64,000 bases of DNA from Prorocentrum cordatum (Eukaryota; Sar; Dinophyceae; Prorocentrales; Prorocentraceae), in the NCBI GenBank assembly GCA_963575745.1, contig CAUYUJ010019075.1:1-64000 (forward strand), written 5' to 3'. The notes under the pieces were generated by a model. The model was not told the DNA's origin, did not search any database, and saw only the letters and a list, made by a program, of their open reading frames with translations. The position numbers were made by a program, and so were the translations under genes. Below, piece after piece: positions 29,093 to 39,084 of the stretch; the stretch's first letter is position 1, and each line of letters starts with the position of its first letter.

Positions 29093-29174
29093 CGTCTCGC
29101 CTGCCCCGCAGGCCGACATAGCCGGGTGGTCCCAGGGTGTCCCGCCTCTCCCGCCCTTGCACACCACGGCCGCC

Positions 29175-29835
29175 ACGCGCCAGATGGAGGGAGGAGGGAG
29201 GGAGGGAGGGGAGGAGGGAGGAGGAGGACGGAGGGATGTGGAGGGAGGAGGAGGAGGAGGAGAAGGAGGAGGGAGGAGGGTGGAGGAGGAGAGCAAGAGG
29301 GGAGGGAGGGAGGGAGGGAGGGAGGGAGGGAGGGAGGAGGAGGAGGGGAGGTGAGGGAGGGAGAGGAGAGGGAGGGAGGGAAGGGAGGGAGGAGGGGAGG
29401 GCGAGGAGGAGCAGGAGAGGAGGAGGAGGGAGGAGGAGGAGGAGGAGAGAGAGAGACAGGAGGAGCGAGGAGGAGGAGGGAGGAGCGAGGAGGAGAAGGA
29501 GGAGGAGCGCGAGCAAGCTTTATAGAACAGGAGTGACTCACAGGCGGGCTCCACCGGGGAGGCGCGGCGCGCCGTCCTGGCAATCAGGACGGCGCGCCGG
29601 CCGCAGACCGCCTGTGGCAGGCAGAAAGAGCATGCGCTAAGGGGTCGCCCCAGGTCGCGAGCTTCTCCTCTCTCCTCCTCCTCCCTCCTCCCTCCTCCTT
29701 CCCCCCCTCCTCTCCTCCTCCTCCCTCCTCCTCCTCCTCTCCCTCTTCCTCCCCCTCCTCCTCTCCTCCTCCCCCTCCTCCTCCTCCTCCTCCCTCCTCC
29801 TCCTCCTCCTCCTCCTCCTCCTCTTCCTCCACCTC
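29175..29835. repeat. (GGA)n arm, small foldback, (TCC)n arm
   Basis: 29175-29515 is purine (GGA, GGGAGG); 29665-29835 is pyrimidine (TCC). Between them 29537-29621 is a GC-rich foldback with 17-bp perfect inner arms (CGGCGCGCCGTCCTG, then CAGGACGGCGCGCCG) and outer CACAGGCGG/CCGCCTGTG. The whole can fold as a very large hairpin. Confidence 0.8.
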
Positions 29836-29937
29836 CCCCTGTTCCGCCTCCTGAGTGCGAGACAGGAGGAGGATCAGGCTGTCGCACGAGTATCAGAATT
29901 CAGGACATACACCCATTCAAGAACGCACGCCGATGGC

Positions 29938-29976
<39 letters not shown>

Positions 29977-30639
29977 AGGAATCAGCATCGAGAGTCGGTA
30001 TCAAGAACATCCACACATGGTGTAAGGACGAACCAGACTGGCACATATCAGCCTATACACGAATGACATACGCATACAAGCCATGCCCCAAGACAACACA
30101 ACCATAGCACACACACACACGGACACACACGCACACGCACACGCACACGCACACGCACACGCACACGCACACGCACACACACACACACACACACACACGC
30201 GGACACCGCGCGCGCACGCACACGCACACGCACACGCACACACGCACACACGCACACACGCACACACGCACACACGCACACACGCACACACGCACACACG
30301 CACACACGCACACACGCACACACGCACACACGCACACACGCACACACGCACACACGCACACACGCACACACGCACACACGCACACACGCACACACGCACA
30401 CACGCACGCACGCACGCACGCACGCACACACATACACACATACACACATACACACATACACACATACACACATACACGCACCAATAGCACACACACACAC
30501 ACACCATTGCCAGAATAGCAGACATCAGTACCAGTCGCCTACAGCACACCCCAGACATTTACGTCAACAACAGACTCCCAGAACAGACATCAATAATCGA
30601 GTGGCCTTCGGACTATCCTGCCACCTCGCCTGGCATGCA
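29836..30639 (+). repeat. Compound CA-rich arrays
   Basis: (CA)n at 29940-29975, (CGCACA)n at 30129-30178, (CACACACG)n about 20 units at 30238-30405, (CGCA)n at 30405-30426 and (CATACACA)n at 30427-30477, all within degenerate CA-rich sequence. Peptide frames (Thr/His or Val/Cys) are artefacts. Confidence 0.9.
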
Positions 30640-31350
30640 GCTCAGTGGCTTCTTGGGGGTGTCTTGGGAGGCCTCTCGGGCCTCCCGTAGGCGGTTGTGT
30701 GATGTCTTGGGGCCTCGTGGATGCCTTCCCTGGAGACTCTTTGGGGCATTTGGGGGGCCTCCTGGGGCTTCTGGGGGGCTTCTTTGGGGGGGCCTGCTGG
30801 CGGTCTCGGAGGTCGTCATGGGGCGGCAGGCGCGAAACGGAAGTTCGAGCTCCCTTCTTGGAGCCTTTGCGGGGCTCCCTTGGGGCCGTCCGGGGAGGGA
30901 TGAGGAGGAGGAGGAGGAGGAGGAAGAGGAGGAGGAGGAGGAGGAGGAGGAGGAGGATGAAGAGGAGGAGGAGGAGGAAAAGGAGAAGGAGGAGAAGGAG
31001 GAGGAGGAGGAAGCCGTCTTGGAGGCTTCTGAAGCTGCCTTAGGGGTCCTCTTGCGGCATCCGGGGGCACCCTCGAGGCCCCTTGGGCCTTCCTGGGGGC
31101 GATCCTGGGGCCTCTCGGACCGTCTTGGAGCGTCGGAAGCTCGGAAAGGCGAGAACGCTCAAATCGATCAAGAACATTTCGGGACAATCGATGTGCTGTA
31201 CCTCTTGGGGCCCTCTTGGGAAGCCTCTTGGCGCCCTTTCGGGGCGTCTTGGGGGCCTCGTTCTTGGGCCGTTTCGGGGCCCTGTTGAACCGCCTCGAGG
31301 GCGGCATCATATGGGAGCCCCGTTGGCCTGTTTGGGGGCCCTCTTGCCTC
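30640..31350 (+). repeat. Minisatellite M with internal (GGA)n
   Basis: GGCCTCTTGGGG, CTTGGGGGCCTC and related words recur every 10-30 bp at 30640-30897 and 31020-31350, separated by (GGA)n at 30898-31012. The same composition recurs at 61675-62525. Confidence 0.75.
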
Positions 31351-31439
31351 CAGAAAGGTCTAGCGGCAATGCGCGGGGGCACGGGGCACGCCACAAGAAG
31401 TTCGTGAATCTCGGATCCGGCCCCCTGCATCCTCAGGAC

Positions 31440-31575
31440 TGAGGACGGAAAGCTCAAGGAGCACGAGGACACTCCAATGCGTGACTCGTGGCGCGGAGGG
31501 GTCTCAGGGTTGGGTTTCTTCTGGAAGGTTTTTTTGTGGACTGGCCCCCACTGTATGCATCGAAGCATACGTCAA
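31440..31575 (+). repeat. Dispersed repeat N, copy 1
   Basis: GGGGTCTCAGGGTTGGGTTT, then CTTCTGGAAGG, TTTGTGGACTGGCCCCCACT match 55060-55185. A one-base gap between copies breaks any shared frame, so it is non-coding. Confidence 0.6.
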
Positions 31576-31594
31576 GCTCAGACACTAGGGAAGC

Positions 31595-32016
31595 ATGTCA
31601 GGCAATCAATGCCAGGCATCAAGATCATACACCAGCAGCATACACCAATCACCGGCACCAGCCACGTACACCAAGCACTTGCGCCAAGCAAAGGCATTCA
31701 GAGCAGCCACCGCCAACATACACATAATTCATAATCACATACGCCAGCCACTTGCACCAGACATAGACATGCAGAGCAGCCACCAACAACTTACACATAA
31801 TTCATACATATCAATAACGCACGCCACACACAACATACACAACACACACACACACACCACAACACACAACACACACACCACACACAAACAAACGACCACA
31901 TACGTCAATATCAGACACTAGCACTTGTGCTAAACAAACGACGCCAAGATCATACATCAGGAACACATGCAAATCGTATACACCAAGAGCCGTCATTCAG
32001 GACAGACGCTGCTAAC
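31595..32016 (+). repeat. Degenerate CA-rich repeat, probable intron of the PH-like gene
   Basis: Two units of about 72 bp (GCAGAGCAGCCACC to ACACATAATTCATA near 31700 and 31772), then CACAACA runs. CGCTGCTAAC at 32007-32016 resembles a branch-point motif upstream of the exon at 32101. Confidence 0.6.
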
Positions 32017-32100
32017 ATGCATCTTAATATGATGAGTAAACTTGTGGGGATCGCTCGGAGCAAAATTATGTACGCTGTGCTTTCCTTTTGCTCTTCCGAG

Positions 32101-32682
32101 GAGTTCAGAGCCCTGTCGCCATTCTGCGTGACAGAGCAGCTCGAGGATCCGGAGATAAGCGATCAGTTGGGGAGGCCAGCGGGGGCCTTCAAGCTCACGG
32201 AGCTGCGCCAGGGCGGGGACGTCGTCCGCTTCTTCGGCCTGTGGGACGCGGACGACGCGCAAGATGAGCTCGACCGGTGGATCTGCGAGATTCAGCGTGT
32301 CACGGCCGAAATCACCTCCTCGATGTTCTCGGCGGTGGGGATCTCGCCGTGGCCGCTGCCTGACGTCGCTGCGACCTTCGCGCGCATCTTGGCAGGCCAC
32401 CTGCTCGTCAGCGACGAAGGCGACACGATCGTGAGGTACTTCTGCGAGCTCAGGGCGCACTCCGAGGGCAAGGCTGCCCTGGTCATGTACTCCAACTGCT
32501 GGTGCGCGCAGGAGATCCGGGGCCTGCCGCTCGTGGCCGACACGTTCATCAGCCAGAGCAGGTGCGAGGGCTCGACCGTTTTCAGCGTGGGCAGCAAGCG
32601 GTTCAGCGCACAGAGTGGTCCCGAGAAGGACCTCTGGCTGCGCGCCATCATCAACACCAAGGCCCGTCATCGCGCACCAGGG
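32101..32682 (+). CDS. PH-like domain protein, exon 1 of the visible part
   Basis: Best gene in the window. The 194-codon frame begins after TTCCTTTTGCTCTTCCGAG (AG at 32099-32100), where third-position GC jumps from mixed to about 90%. An in-frame ATG lies upstream at 32017, but that part has different codon use and is more likely intron. The peptide begins EFRALSPFCVTEQLEDPEIS, has a helical middle, and ends with KRFSAQSGPEKDLWLRAIIN (residues about 166-185). The pattern of a small strand-rich stretch followed by a basic-aromatic strand and a helix with Trp (residue 179) is typical of the end of a PH domain, which binds phosphoinositides or proteins at membranes. Upstream residues 120-160 would be the earlier strands. 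A donor GTAAAG starts at 32683. The PH call is by pattern and memory, not search. Confidence 0.6.
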
Positions 32683-32939
32683 GTAAAGAAGGATCGGGGC
32701 GGCGGCCCTTAGATGAAGCAGCCCTGCCTCGGAGAAGCCATCCCAGCCCTCGGAAAGGGCCTCTGGCAGACGCCTTTGACAGGGGGGCCCATCCCTTCCA
32801 AGATGCGCCCTGCCCTCGAACGGTCACCCCCCTCGCCGCACACTCTCGTGGGCACCGCCGCAAGAGCGACGAAACCAAAGGGGGCCCGCGCGTGCAAGGC
32901 TACCCCCCTGGAAGTCGCGCGCGGGCGCCGCCTTCCCCC

Positions 32940-33010
32940 TCGCGTTGTGCCGCGTGGGCGGCCCGCGGGCCACACAGGTCGCAGTGCCCTCTCGAGTTGT
33001 GAGCCCCGCT
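32940..33010 (+). repeat. Dispersed repeat G, weak copy 3 in the PH-like gene intron
   Basis: GTGCCGCGTGGGCGGCCCG, then AGTGCCCTCTCGAGTTGTGA resemble copies at 1387 and 3540. It lies inside the 32683-33136 intron. Confidence 0.35.
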
Positions 33011-33136
33011 TGCGGCCCCCAGATGCGAACGGAGGTCCACGGAGGGCTCCCAGAGGCCCCCCGGAAGCACCCGCAGAGCGGGGCCCCCCGAGGCCCCAGA
33101 GATGCCAGGGGCAACAGGGCCCGAGAGCACCCGCAG

Positions 33137-33706
33137 CTGGAGGTGAAGCTGGCCCACGACGCGCCCGACCCGACCCAGCTGGAGCTAAGGCACTACCGGG
33201 AGGCCGTGCAGGAGCGCGCGCGCGCCCTCGGCTGCCTGCGGGCCCGCGCCCCCGACGGCCCCGCGCCGCCGCCGCGGCAGCCGCTGCTGCCGCGGTGCGG
33301 CGCGGCGGTGTCCTCGCCGCGGCAGGGCGCGGTCGGCCTGTCGGTGGAGGCCGCGGCCGCCGAGGCCGCCGGGGGCGCAGGTGCACTGGCGGCGACGGCG
33401 GAGGCGCCGGAGGCGGCGCTGGCGGCTTCTCTGGGTGGAGGCGGCGGCGGCGCCAGCGCCAGCGGCGGCGGCGGCGCCAGAGGCGCCAGCGGCGGCGGCG
33501 GCGCCAGAGGCGCCAGCGGCGGCGGCGGTGCCAGAGGCGCCAGCGGCGGCGGAGGCGCCAGAGGCACCAGCGGCGGCGCGGCGGCGGAGGCGCTGGAGGC
33601 GCCAATGGTGGCTCAGGAGGCGTTAATTAAGGGCGCGAGCCCGGGCCCCCCGAAAGAGTCGCAGGCGGCGTCGTCGTCGCCGTGGCGGGTTTCCTCCAGA
33701 GGGTGA
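33137..33706 (+). CDS. PH-like domain protein, C-terminal exon
   Basis: Follows an acceptor CACCCGCAG (ends 33136) in phase 0, so the 454-bp GT-AG intron joins without a frame change. It begins LEVKLAHDAPDPTQLELRHY, REAVQERARALGCLRAR. A short VKL...AP.P...L..Y..A..ER segment directly after a PH-type domain is what I would expect of dinoflagellate PH proteins, and supports the join. The rest is Ala/Gly/Pro-rich with a 27-bp tandem repeat (33455-33570) encoding GGGGARGAS units, and the frame stops at 33704-33706. Function of the tail unknown; further introns are possible. Confidence 0.55.
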   Translation: MEVKLAHDAPDPTQLELRHYREAVQERARALGCLRARAPDGPAPPPRQPLLPRCGAAVSSPRQGAVGLSVEAAAAEAAGGAGALAATAEAPEAALAASLGGGGGGASASGGGGARGASGGGGARGASGGGGARGASGGGGARGTSGGAAAEALEAPMVAQEALIKGASPGPPKESQAASSSPWRVSSRG

Positions 33707-33804
33707 GCTCGTCGCGCGGCGTGCAAACAAAGCCGTGTGGTCCAGAGTCGCGTCTTGCTGTCTCTTTCGCCCTTCACCTCCGCTGCCTCCTCCACATTAT
33801 TTAC

Positions 33805-33970
33805 TCATCTCCATTTCCAGTCCATCGCATTATTCTTATGTTCCTCAGCCTTGGCAGAGGGGCGCTGCAGCTTCTCCTCCACCCACCGCTTCAATCCCTC
33901 TTCCTTCTGAACAAGCCCTCCCTGTCTCAACACCAGACGCTCCGTTAGGGCGTGCCAGACGTCTCGTAGA
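33805..33970 (-). CDS. Charged, probably helical exon, unknown protein
   Basis: On the minus strand an acceptor GCGCTCCCAG (AG at 33972-33971) opens a frame reading LRDVWHALTERLVLRQGG, LVQKEEGLKRWVEEKLQ and RPSAKAEEHKNNAMDWKWR, then TGA at 33805-33807. Codon choice is varied and the Lys/Glu/Leu pattern suggests a coiled coil. The same frame stays open beyond the stop (VEEAAEVKGERDSK-like), so the TGA could be a disabling change. The + strand is also open (RLVDWERQRLHGWVRRSF). It runs convergently toward the end of the PH-like gene, about 100 bp away. Confidence 0.4.
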
Positions 33971-34043
33971 CTGGGAGCGCCAGCGCTTGCACGGATGGGT
34001 TCGCAGGTCGTTTGCAAAGTTCGGTTATCGCTTCGGCGTCCCC

Positions 34044-34044
<1 letters not shown>

Positions 34045-34118
<74 letters not shown>
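34045..34118 (+). repeat. (AC)n microsatellite
   Basis: About 37 uninterrupted AC units. Confidence 0.95.
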
Positions 34119-34119
<1 letters not shown>

Positions 34120-34120
<1 letters not shown>

Positions 34121-34530
34121 TTGAACAACTCTCAGAAGGCAGACGGATGGAGGGGGTGTTTGCGACATGGAGTTCTCCTTGTGGCTCCGCGCACCTTCGC
34201 TTCAAACGATTGGAACATTTACATGGATGGAGGGCGGGCGGTTTCAAAAATAGGGCTCTCGCCTTAGTCTAGATAACTTAGCGCCGAGCGCATTCTTTTA
34301 AACAGCTTGCAACAGCTATAGGTCTGAAGATCACTTCGTTTTCAGGATGGGGCTCCCGCTTGAGACTTCTTCGAGTTATTTGACTCGCAGTTCAAGGTGG
34401 TTAACTTCTCACACTGGTAAAGGTGATGTTGCTGTTTGTGGGGCGCTCGGCTTCCTAAACTTCGAACCTGTGCCACGTTCACACGCGTGGATGGCAGACC
34501 CTTTTCAAAACGGATCTGTCATTTGAGGAT
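34120..34530 (+). repeat. Repeat S, copy 1: about 85-95-bp degenerate tandem units
   Basis: GGATGGAGGGCGGGCGGTTT, CAAAAATAGGGCTCTCGCC and TTCTTTTAAACAGCTTGCAA units recur. The reverse complement array is at 50490-50930. Confidence 0.6.
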
Positions 34531-34561
34531 CCTTTGATCTAAAAGCCCTACTCCGAGTTTC

Positions 34562-34725
34562 TTAATAAGCGTCGGGGGGGCGTCACCCCCACCGACAGCC
34601 CCACATCGACCCCCGTCGCGGGCAGCCACAGCGCGCCGAAGGCGCTCCGACTCCCGTCGCGGCGCGACGACGAGGCGAGGCTGACCCCCGTCGGGGGGGT
34701 ACCCCCCCACGCTGATCAAGAAACA
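34562..34725. mobile_element. Inverted-repeat element O
   Basis: Left TAAGCGTCGGGGGGGCGTCA and CCCCCACCGACAGCC pair with right GGCTGACCCCCGTCGGGGGG and TACCCCCCCACGCTGAT. Arms are about 35 bp with mismatches. Confidence 0.5.
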
Positions 34726-35135
34726 CGGAGTACCTCGTTGACTTCCTTCTGACTGGATGGAAAGAGTCGACCGGGGGATCGACTGCAGAATTGATTCACC
34801 ACACATTGATTTTCACGTGGACTCTTCATCAAAAATACGCCAACCGTCCGCAGATCTGCGAAAGCTCCACGGATTGCCCGTGGACCCGACCAGAGCAATC
34901 CATCCTGTGGCAAACCAGTTCCGCAAACGATCCCCTGCTCGAGAGGTGGAAGGCGGGTCCCTGTGCACACCACGGGGCGCCCCGTCTCGCCCGTGTGGCC
35001 GGCCCTCGCGGGGGGCGTTTTCGGCCTTCCGGGATGCCGCTCTGCCCACCGTGCCGCAGGAACGCGCGAGCGCGCCCGTGGAGGGCACCCCGTGCTCTCA
35101 AAGGGGGGGGGGGGGGGCCAGCTTCAAGCCACCCT
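34726..35135. other. Coding-like sequence, strand undecided
   Basis: The minus frame 34973-34716 includes GPRAIRGAFADLRTVGVFLM and QFCSRSPGRLFPSSQKEVNE; the + frame includes PSADLRKLHGLPVDPTRAIH. Nothing recognised. Confidence 0.2.
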
Positions 35136-35139
35136 CAAT

Positions 35140-35235
35140 CTCCTCGATCCTCGATCCTCCTCGATCCCCTCCCTCACTCCTGGATCCTCCTGGATCCTCC
35201 TCGATCCTCCTCGATCCTCCTCGACCACCTCGAGT
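35140..35235 (+). repeat. CTCCTCGATC minisatellite
   Basis: CCTCGATCCT, CCTGGATCCT units of about 10-12 bp. Similar GATCGAGG arrays occur on the other strand sense at 19.2 and 60.0 kb. Confidence 0.8.
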
Positions 35236-35336
35236 CGAGACAAAGGCCTCCCGGGGTGGCCTCCCGCGCGTCCGCCCCCCCCCCCTCCCCCTCCATCCTC
35301 TCTCCTCCCGCGGGGCCTCCCGCGGGGCCTCCAGGG

Positions 35337-35470
35337 GGGAAGGTTCAAAAATAGTAAAAAATAATCGGGGGACGATTTCCCGGACGATGCTGTGACGATT
35401 TTAGAACATTGCTGGACTATGTTTTATGGTTCGTCCCACACTCCGCCTGTAGGGGGACATGCCCGACCCA
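35337..35470 (+). mobile_element. Family B element B8, left terminal repeat lost
   Basis: CAAAAATAGTAAAAAATAAT, GGGGACGATTT and CCGCCTGTAGGGGGACATGC, then CCGACCCAA. Only the inner CAGGGGGGAAGG of the left end remains. Confidence 0.7.
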
Positions 35471-35834
35471 AAGCTACCCCCCCCTTCCCTTGGAAACGGG
35501 GGGGGGGGAGGAGCTTCCGAAGTGCCTCCCCCATCCTCCCTTCTTGTCGGCATCTTTTAGCTGGGGGGGCCCTCGCTTCAAAGGGGTGGGAGCTTGGAAG
35601 CTCTCCCCCCCCTTCCCTTTGCGGGGCCCGGGGTCAGCCCGGCCCCCCTTTTCCAAAAAGGGGTGTGTGTGGGCTTCGGAAGCTACCCACCCCTCGCTGT
35701 TTCTTTCATCTTGTAGCTCTTTCCAAAGGGGGGGGGGTGCTTCCGAAGCTACCCCCCCCTCCCCTCCTTCTGTTGGCATTTCGGGCTTGAGGGCGCTGGC
35801 TGAAGGGGGGGAAGCTTCGAAGCTACATTTCACC
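35471..35834 (+). repeat. G-rich degenerate tandem repeat, left side
   Basis: AGCTTCCGAAGCTACCCCCC-type palindromic words at 35512, 35604, 35679, 35740 and 35811, spaced about 60-95 bp. Confidence 0.6.
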
Positions 35835-37385
35835 TTGGTTTTCGGCGCCCCTCTGGTTTTCGGCGCCCTTGTGGTTTTCGCATCTCTTTGGTTTTCGGCG
35901 CCCCCTCGGTTGTGGCGCCGTCTTGGCTTTTTTCGGCGCTCATTTGGTTTTCGGCGCCTCTGTTTGTTTTCCGCGCCCTTTTGGTGTTCGGCGCCCCTTC
36001 GGTTTTCGGCGCCCTGTTGGTTGTCGGAGCATCGTGGGTTTTCGGCGCCCCTTTGTTTTTTGGCGCCTCTTTGGTTTTCGGTGCCCTTCTGGTTTTCGGT
36101 GCTCCTTCGGTTATCGGCGCCCTTTTGGTTTTCGGCGCTCCTTCGGTTTTCGGCGCCCCTTTGGTCTTCGGCGCCTCTTTGGTGTTCGGCGACATTTGGC
36201 ACACCTTTGGTTCTTTGCGCCCTTTGATTTCCGACGCCCTTTTGGTGTTCGGCGCTTTTGTGGTTCTCGGCGCGTCTTTGATTTTCGTTGCATGGTTAGT
36301 TTTCGGCACCCCCTTGGTTTTTGTTTTCGGCGCTTCTTTGGTTTTCGGTGCCCTGTTGGTTTTCGGCGCATATTCGGTGTTCGGCGCTCCTTCGGCTTTC
36401 GACGCTTTCATTTTCGGCGCCTGTTTGGTTGTCGGCGTTCCTTCGGTTATTGGCGCCCCTGTGGTGATTGGCGCCTCTTTGGTTGATCGGTGCCCGTTTG
36501 GTGTTCGTCACCCATTGGGTTTTCGTCGCCCCCTTGGTTTTCGGCGCCCTTTCGGTTTTCGGCGCCCTTTAGTTTTCCGTGCCCTGTTGGTTTTCGGGGC
36601 CCATTTGGTTTTCCGTGCCTCTTCGGTTTTCGGCGCCCTTGTGGTTCTCGCAGCTTCTTTTGGTTTCGGCGCTCGTTGAGTTTTCGGCGCCCTTTGGTTT
36701 TCGAAGCCCTTTTTTGGTTGTAGGCGCCATGTTGGTATTCGGCGACCCTCTCTGGTTGTCGGTGCCCCTTCGGTGTTCGGCGCCTCTTTGGTTTTCGGCA
36801 ATCCTAGGGTCTTCGGCGCATCATTGGTTTGCGGCGTTCCTGTCGGTGTTCGGCCCCCCTTATGGTTGTTGGCACCTGTTCGTCGGCCCCTTTTTTCGGC
36901 GCCTATTGTTTTCGTTCGGCGCCCTTTTGGTTTTCGGCGATTCGTTGGTTTTCGGCGCTCCTTTGGTTTTCGGCGCCCCTTTGGTTTTCGGCGCTCATTT
37001 GCTGTTCGGCGCTCCTTTGGTGTTCGGCGCCCCTTTAGTTTTTGGCGCCGTCGTGGCCTGTTTCGGCGCTCGTTTGGTTTTTCGCGCCTTTTTATGTAGT
37101 CAACGCCCGTTTGGTTTGCGGCGCCCTGTTGGTTTTCGGCGCCCTGCTGGTTTTCGGCGCTCTGTTGGGTTTCGGCGCCGTTTTTTTGGTTTCGTCACAC
37201 CCTTGACTTTCGGCGCTCCTTTGGCTTTCGGCGCTGTTTTTGTTTTCGGCGCCATCTGGGTTTTCGGCGTTCCTTTGATTATTGGCGCCCCTGTGGTTTT
37301 CGGCGCCCCTGTGGTTCTCGGCGCCTCGTTGGTTTTTGGCGCTCTGTTGGTTTTCGGCGCTCTTTTGGTTTTCGGCGCCCATTCC
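35835..37385 (+). repeat. 18-bp minisatellite, about 80 units over 1.55 kb
   Basis: The unit is close to TTTGGTTTTCGGCGCCCC with single-base variants and occasional 3-bp expansions. GGCGCC sits in nearly every unit. Because 18 is a multiple of three, most frames stay open for hundreds of bases: Val-Phe-Gly-Ala-Pro-Leu or Gly-Phe-Arg-Arg-Pro-Phe on +, Ala-Pro-Lys-Thr-Lys on -. No start context, domain or splice site favours any frame. Confidence 0.9.
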
Positions 37386-37800
37386 ATCAGCCCAAGAAGG
37401 GGGGGAGGGGGGGGCTCTGCAGGGGGGGGGGTCAAAGTGGGGAGATAGCCAAGGCCCCCTTCTTTTTGGAAAGGGGTGGAGGTGGGGGGGGGCAGCTTCT
37501 TGAGCACGAAAGGGGAAAGGGGGGCAGCTTCCGCAGAGCGGAAGAAAGTTGGGGAGGGGTGGGGCTTCCAGGAGAGAGTGTTTAAAAGGGAGCGGGTAAG
37601 CTAAGCCGCCCTCCACTTGAAAGGGGGGAGGGGTAGCTTCCGGGGCGCGACAGGGGGGGGAGGGGGATGGGGTGGTGGCTAGCTCCCGAGGGACGGAACA
37701 TGGTAACAGAAAGGATAGGGGGGGGGTTATAAGGGGGGGGGCTTCGGGCAGAGGGGGTCCAAAGGGGTGGGGAGCTAAGGGGAGGCCCTTCCCCCTTTGG
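37386..37800 (+). repeat. G-rich degenerate tandem repeat, right side
   Basis: Runs of 6-10 G with AGCTTCC words, like 35471-35834, so the 18-bp array is embedded in an older G-rich repeat. Confidence 0.55.
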
Positions 37801-38552
37801 GAGCGCTCCCACGGAGCGCTCTCTCAAAGGAGTACCCGTAGGGACATCTGAGGAGAGCGCTCGGGGCGGGCGGGTGTATTGCAGATTCGTGGATACATCT
37901 TGGATTTGCTCTGGTCCTCCTCCTGATCGTTAATGTCCTTCCTCTCCTCCTCTCCCCTGAGACTCCTTGCGCCTCCTCCGTCTCATCGTCATTCCCCCTC
38001 ACTCCGCGCGTTTCTCCTCCTCATCGTCCGCATTCCTCCCCCCGTACCTCGATCCTCTCCCATCCCTCTTCTCTTCTTCATACTCCTGCCCCTCTCTCCC
38101 ATCTACCTCATCATCCTTCTCCTCATGATCCTCATCCGCCGCGTGCCCTTCCTCCTCCTCCTCCTCCTGGTCCGTGTTCCCTTCCTCCTTTTTTATCGTA
38201 CTGATTCATCATCACTCTTCTGCCCACTAGAACAGTCGACCTCGTTGTTCTTCCTTGGCGTACCCAGCTTCCCACTGCGCACCATGGTCAAGTTCGTCGT
38301 TCTTGCCCTCGTCTGCATCCGTGGCCTCTCTTCCTCCTTCCCTCTCCGCCCTTCTCACTCCACCCTGCCCTCCACCCCCTGCTTCTTGATCTTTCTTCCG
38401 TTCACACTTGAACCGCATATGAATACTGTGAATAGTGCTCTTCTTTCTCCTCTGGCTCTGTCCAGAGGAGTGGCGGGCCCTCGCCGCGTGCTGATTCTTT
38501 TTTTTTGGGGGGGGGGGGGGGGGGGGCGCGCAGGATCTCAGCACTTGATCTT
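37801..38552. other. Pyrimidine-rich sequence, probable intron of the minus-strand gene at 38.6 kb
   Basis: C/T-rich on + with a (T)9(G)18 junction at about 38500-38527. Minus-strand frames are charged and low-complexity (GGREATDADEGKNDELDHG). A donor GTAAGA on the minus strand begins at 38552, so this may be the downstream intron. Confidence 0.35.
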
Positions 38553-38793
38553 ACCTCACGGCTGCTTACAGTCCGATTGCGCTGTCGGTGCTCCAACGGG
38601 GTGCTCCCTCTGCAGCGTGGGCCTCATGTTCGGATCGGCACTTGGCTCCCGTCGTTCAGGGTGTCGCTCTCGCACCAGCGCGGGCCACTTTTGTTCTGGA
38701 TCCGAGTCGCTCTTCCTCCTTGCCGCCCCCGTCACCTTCCCTTCCTCCGCCCTTCCCCGGTCCTCCTGATTCTTCCGCCCCTTCCACTCCAGT

Positions 38794-38836
<43 letters not shown>

Positions 38837-38881
38837 CGTCCGCGTCCTTTTCCTCCCGCTCGTGCTCCTGCTCACCCGCCC
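38553..38881 (-). CDS. Exon with polyglutamine, conserved segment W copy 1
   Basis: On the minus strand an excellent acceptor (TCCTAAT branch-like word, CTCTCCCCCCCCAG) ends at 38882 after a long (TCC)n tract, and a donor GTAAGA begins at 38552. Between them one frame reads GEQEHEREEKDADE, about 13 Gln from (CAG)n, ELEWKGRKNQED and RERHPERREPSADPNMRPTL. The segment from QQQELEW through NMRPTLQR is shared with 56640-57012 on the other strand, with differences that keep the frame. A TGA occurs about 3 codons before the donor in this frame, so the exact frame or boundary is uncertain. Function unknown. Confidence 0.45.
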
Positions 38882-38899
38882 CTGGGGGGGGAGAGGATT

Positions 38900-39083
38900 A
38901 GGAGAAAGAGGAGGAGGAGGAGGAGGAGGAGGAGGAGGAGGAGGAGGAGGAGGAGGAGGAGGAGGAGGAGGAGGAGGAGGAGGAGGAGAGGAGGCGAGGA
39001 GGAGGTGGCGGCACCCGCCACCTCCGCCCTCCTCTCCTCCTCCTCCTCCTCCTCCTCCTCCTCCTCCTCCTCCTCCTCCTCCC
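38900..39083. repeat. (GGA)n followed by (TCC)n, hairpin-forming
   Basis: About 100 bp of GGA directly followed, after a GGTGGCGGCACCCGCCACC-like inner palindrome near 39005-39025, by about 55 bp of TCC. Read on the minus strand the GGA part is the pyrimidine tract before the exon at 38881. Confidence 0.9.
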
Positions 39084-39084
39084 G

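Larger units (their letters stand above)
28040..29190 (+). repeat. Degenerate satellite of about 75 bp interrupted by transposons
   Basis: Repeated words CCCGCCTCGCCCGCCC, CACCGCGGCCGCCAGGCCC and GGGTGATCCC mark units near 28044, 28385, 28460, 28722, 28924 and 29093. Elements A9 and B7 are inserted in the array. Confidence 0.65.

Noticed and set aside
28040-29190. CRISPR-like array of spaced repeats
   Set aside because: Unit and spacer lengths vary, units are diverged, and transposons interrupt them. It is a eukaryotic satellite.
29563-29602. Strong GC hairpin as a transcription terminator
   Set aside because: It is a bacterial-type feature in eukaryotic DNA and is part of a foldback element with longer outer arms.
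30129-30480. Possible telomeric or interstitial telomere repeat
   Set aside because: The units are CGCACA, CACACACG and CATACACA, not the TTTAGGG-type telomere repeat expected for dinoflagellates.
30000-30560. Cys/Val-rich and Thr/His-rich frames that could suggest a metal-binding protein
   Set aside because: They come entirely from CACACACG and CGCACA arrays; different phases give unrelated peptides.
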